Shown: one piece after another, positions 34,436 to 37,100 of the stretch
Position numbering within the stretch: the stretch's first letter is position 1
Layout: each line of letters opens with the position of its first letter
From: a virus
Virus record (IMG/VR): IMGVR_UViG_3300027608_000082
Coordinates: 1 to 37,100 of that record
Length of the DNA: 37,100 bases
Reading direction: 5' to 3' (one strand)
Program-made: the position numbers and the translations under genes
Notes under the pieces: generated by a model
The model's input: the letters and a program-made list of their open reading frames with translations, nothing else
What the model was told of the DNA's origin: nothing
Database searches by the model: none

Positions 34436-36688
34436 TTATCTCCTGCCGTCCGGCCTAATGTCAATTCGCGGAATGCCCAACTGCCACTGCACCCCTAGCG
34501 TGTCAGAGCTAACTTGGAACGCCATCTGACGCCCACGAATCCTGACATACACCTGCTGTGTAAACTGCTGAATAGCATAGGTTCTCTGGTTCTGATAGTT
34601 CTGCGTACTGATGACAGCCGGGTCATTAGATGGGCCGTAGGCTGCACCGGGGGAAGTGCGCGGCAATACAGTGAAGCTGGCCTGCGGCAGGTTTACGCTT
34701 GATCCATCAAAGGTCAGGTCAGGTATTAACCTCCAGACAAAACCAAAGTTATGCCCGTCCCCAATGTCAAAGTCAGAAGAGGTTAATGTTGCAGAGATAG
34801 GGACTGAAGGGTTTACTGTGCCATCATCTACGCCGTTCTCATGGTAGACCAGCAGGGTATTTGTAGTTCCACCCGCCGTGCCGTAGGTTGCTCCTATCGG
34901 ATATTCTCTAAGTGCGCTGTCTAGCCATGCTGTACGTCCTTGATTGTTTCCTAAATAGTTGTCCCAGTCGCCGTAGTACCAAATATTATCAAGGTGATTA
35001 TAGATTACATACCGGTCAATTACGGTTGAGTTAGCAGAACAATACTGCCACCAGACCTCGTTGTAGCCCTCGTTTGTTCCGGCCATAAACTGATATGACT
35101 GAGTAAGGTTGATGTCGTTGTAGACGTACTGGCGCAAAGTGGACGGCAAAGTCTGCACCCGGCCTGAGTACATGTAGAACTTGTCCGTACCCATCCAGTA
35201 GGTGATGTTGTTAGCGGTTGCTATTGCATTTGGCCCTGCAATCGAAATGTTGTCGCCCATGATCTGAAAGCCCCAGACATACGGTGGGCCAAGGTATTGC
35301 ATGGAATAAATAGCTGAATCAGTCAGCACCAAAATCTCTTGACGGGTCTGAATGGCAGTCACAATCTGTGAACCGTGGCTCAATCGGTAGCTACCCGCTT
35401 GGTTTGTAACAGCCGGATACCACACCGCAAAGCTTTCTTGGTTCGACCAGTAAATTAACAGCGGGTCTTGGACTGTGCTGCTGGCTACAGAGTCGTTGCA
35501 CCCAAACGCAATAACAAAGCGCGAGGCATCGGACACCATAACAAAGTTGGCTACTGTCGGGCAGTAAGCATCCGTCGTGACTGTTCCTGCTTTGGTAACT
35601 ATAGAGGCGCTTGGGCCAAGTAACTGACCCCGGTTAAATGTGCTGGCAGAAGCTGCGTTTGCCCAGTAGTACAGCGCACCACCACGGGCGTTAAAGATTA
35701 AATCCTCGCCAAAGTTTGAGTGGCTCCATAAACGAAGCTGCACGCCAATGCCCACTGTGGCAGGCGAACCCCAGCCTGTAAACGTGGTGGACTGCGTTAC
35801 TATTGCATTGTCAGCATGAGAGGCGGCTGCGCCTGAGCCTGTGCCACTTAATCCACGGGTACAACCTGTGAATGTTTCGGCTGAAGGAAAAGTTGTTTTG
35901 CCCGTATAGGAAATGGTTTCTGAATCAATCAGGATGTTTCCCGTCGGTGTAAACGCACTTGTACTATCCACTGTGATTGTGGTGACAGAGTTGTTTATAG
36001 CTCCGTTGAGTTGGTTTGATCCTGTGCCAAAAACAATACCACCCCAAGTACCTGCGCCCCAACCAACGTTCTGAGAGTAAACATCTTGGCCTGTTGTAAT
36101 CTGGTATACCCCTACAACAGATGCGCCGCCAGCACCTGTATCGCTTGCGTTAGCTGCAACTGAAGAAGTTATGGTGTAAGAGTTACTTGATAGATAGGTA
36201 ATCTGAAACTCTGCGTTAAGTATGGTGGCTGTAATAACTCCGCCCAAGGAAACAGCGCCGCTGAAAGTCACAAAGTCGCCGGTCTGTGCGCCGTGGCCTA
36301 CATCGGTTACTGTGATTGTGGTGGAGCCGTTGGTTGCGGCAAAGGTAACTTCACCTGCGGTAGTAGTACTGCGTAAAGGTGTAACGTCGTAAAACGCGCC
36401 GTTTGTGCCGTTCTGTATGTAGTACTTGAGGTTTGTACCTATAGCCAGCAAGTTATAGCCAGCCAAGTTAAGCCAATTCAACATGCCTCGGGCAACGCCC
36501 CACAGCGTGCCGGTCGTTGGCTTTAACGTAGAGTTGTTTAAACCGGTGTCGGCTGTCCAGCCCCCAACTTTTTCTGGTTGCCCAGAACGAAAGCGGATTT
36601 TATTAGACGCATAGTACCCACCCTCATTGGCGTAAGTGGTGCTTTCTCTGTTTACACCGGGGCGAAGGGCAAGTTTCTGTAATGACAT
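34436..36688 (-). CDS. P22 gp10-like packaged-DNA stabilisation/tail hub protein (750 aa)
   Basis: Opens with LALRPGVNRESTTYANEGGY and IRFRSGQPEKVGGW, the signature start of phage proteins annotated as DNA-stabilisation (P22 gp10-like) or tail hub proteins. The rest is beta-rich, with Ser/Thr/Gly-rich blocks (about 100-300) and an aromatic C-terminal half with segments such as MQYLGPPYVWGF and YVRIRGRQMAFQV. In P22-type virions gp10 closes the portal channel after packaging. ATG 36688 follows the endolysin stop by 2 nt. No enzyme motif; a tail tubular function is the alternative. Confidence 0.7.
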   Translation of the reverse strand: MSLQKLALRPGVNRESTTYANEGGYYASNKIRFRSGQPEKVGGWTADTGLNNSTLKPTTGTLWGVARGMLNWLNLAGYNLLAIGTNLKYYIQNGTNGAFYDVTPLRSTTTAGEVTFAATNGSTTITVTDVGHGAQTGDFVTFSGAVSLGGVITATILNAEFQITYLSSNSYTITSSVAANASDTGAGGASVVGVYQITTGQDVYSQNVGWGAGTWGGIVFGTGSNQLNGAINNSVTTITVDSTSAFTPTGNILIDSETISYTGKTTFPSAETFTGCTRGLSGTGSGAAASHADNAIVTQSTTFTGWGSPATVGIGVQLRLWSHSNFGEDLIFNARGGALYYWANAASASTFNRGQLLGPSASIVTKAGTVTTDAYCPTVANFVMVSDASRFVIAFGCNDSVASSTVQDPLLIYWSNQESFAVWYPAVTNQAGSYRLSHGSQIVTAIQTRQEILVLTDSAIYSMQYLGPPYVWGFQIMGDNISIAGPNAIATANNITYWMGTDKFYMYSGRVQTLPSTLRQYVYNDINLTQSYQFMAGTNEGYNEVWWQYCSANSTVIDRYVIYNHLDNIWYYGDWDNYLGNNQGRTAWLDSALREYPIGATYGTAGGTTNTLLVYHENGVDDGTVNPSVPISATLTSSDFDIGDGHNFGFVWRLIPDLTFDGSSVNLPQASFTVLPRTSPGAAYGPSNDPAVISTQNYQNQRTYAIQQFTQQVYVRIRGRQMAFQVSSDTLGVQWQLGIPRIDIRPDGRR

Positions 36689-36690
36689 TT

Positions 36691-37032
36691 TTAACCCACG
36701 TTACGCTCAAAATGAGGGCAGTCCACAAGATTGGAAAAGTTCCCGCCCCAGCGGTTTTTGATGTTCAGTGACTCCCAGTATGCGCCCAGCGGAGCAATGG
36801 TCGCCTTGTCCCAGATTATCTTCCCATCCTTGAAGAAGTTCAAGTCTATGGCGCACCGCTTCAGGTGGATGGATTTCATCGTCTTTGAGCGGCCCGTCTT
36901 GAGGTAAATGGCTTGCTGCTCAGGTGTGCGGGCAAGCTCTCCGCCAGTAACTTTGAAGCCTTGTTCCGTGGCGTGGGTAATGAGTTTGCAGGCATCCAGT
37001 AGGAATGCGGCTTGTTCGTCAGATAAACTCAT
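36691..37032 (-). CDS. M15-family endolysin (L-alanyl-D-glutamate peptidase type)
   Basis: 113 aa, complete for this small class. The zinc-binding set of M15 peptidases is visible: SIHLKRCAIDLN (first His and Asp) and the second His in CPHFE near the C-terminus, with GGELARTPEQQ earlier in the position where the family has a conserved RTxxQQ. It would cut peptide cross-links of the host wall at lysis. No signal peptide, so a holin is needed; the gene fragment immediately upstream, overlapping by ATGA, may encode one. ATG 37032 has GGAG within the overlapping gene as ribosome binding site. Confidence 0.88.
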   Translation of the reverse strand: MSLSDEQAAFLLDACKLITHATEQGFKVTGGELARTPEQQAIYLKTGRSKTMKSIHLKRCAIDLNFFKDGKIIWDKATIAPLGAYWESLNIKNRWGGNFSNLVDCPHFERNVG

Positions 37033-37100
37033 TTTTGTTCTCCATCTGTTTCGCCGTGCGACAGTTTTACGCCAGCCAGCAAGCCAATAAAGCCGCCAAC
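37029..37100 (-). CDS. C-terminal fragment of a small holin-like protein
   Basis: The frame enters from the window's right edge and stops at 37029-37031, overlapping the endolysin start. The visible 23 residues begin with a hydrophobic Gly-rich stretch (VGGFIGLLAGVKL) and end in a charged tail (SHGETDGEQK), as at the end of a holin's last membrane helix. Position just before an endolysin supports this, but too little is visible to be sure. Confidence 0.5.
   Translation of the reverse strand, partial: VGGFIGLLAGVKLSHGETDGEQK

Overview
The window looks like part of a tailed double-stranded DNA phage (Caudoviricetes, probably podovirus-like) or a prophage-like contig of one. The genes are packed, with ATGA, GTGA and TTGA stop/start overlaps. 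There is a phage-type replication set, a block of virion genes and a lysis gene. I see no tRNA, rRNA, integrase or CRISPR. Three near-consensus sigma-70 promoters (TTGACA, 17-bp spacer, TATAAT-like) and good Shine-Dalgarno sites suggest a proteobacterial host; a freshwater betaproteobacterium is only a guess. Terminase, portal and major capsid genes lie outside the window.

Layout. All genes from 1 to about 21,975 are on the + strand and all genes from 22,006 to the end are on the - strand. The two arms converge on a rho-independent terminator at 21,979-22,007. The left arm splits into three likely transcription units. Unit 1 (promoter 156-184, terminator 8533-8560) carries a MoxR-type AAA+ ATPase, a HExxH-plus-VWA protein, a DUF3150-like protein, two larger unknown proteins and many small ones. 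Unit 2 (promoter 8625-8653) carries a VRR-NUC nuclease, a family A DNA polymerase, a Cas4-like exonuclease, an HTH-DUF3310 fusion, a run of small accessory genes, a mini-HNH protein and an SNF2-type helicase. Unit 3 (promoter 17226-17254) carries a conserved small phage protein, a putative ssDNA-binding protein, a small HTH protein and a primase-helicase. The right arm, read leftward, holds a holin-like fragment, an M15 endolysin, a P22 gp10-like structural protein, several virion-associated proteins and two very large proteins (951 and 2480 aa). The 2480-aa protein carries both a PLxRFG motif and a HETVH zinc-protease motif and is probably ejected with the DNA.

Two patterns stand out. First, six copies of a 29-30 bp imperfect palindrome (arms GAACAAACCAAC and GTTGGTATGTTC, variable 3-5 nt centre) punctuate unit 1 from 241 to 8595. 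One copy is inverted and two lie inside coding sequences in different reading frames, so the DNA or RNA sequence is what is conserved, not a peptide. They coincide with the MoxR/VWA/DUF3150 module. Second, four consecutive small genes (13,753-15,117) end in the same 17-nt junction, which holds the C-terminal codons, the next gene's ribosome binding site and its start codon. This suggests small genes are swapped in and out at a shared junction.

Working model (inference): unit 1 is a host-takeover or remodelling module built on an AAA+/VWA pair, units 2 and 3 replicate and process DNA, and the right arm builds and ejects the virion and lyses the cell.
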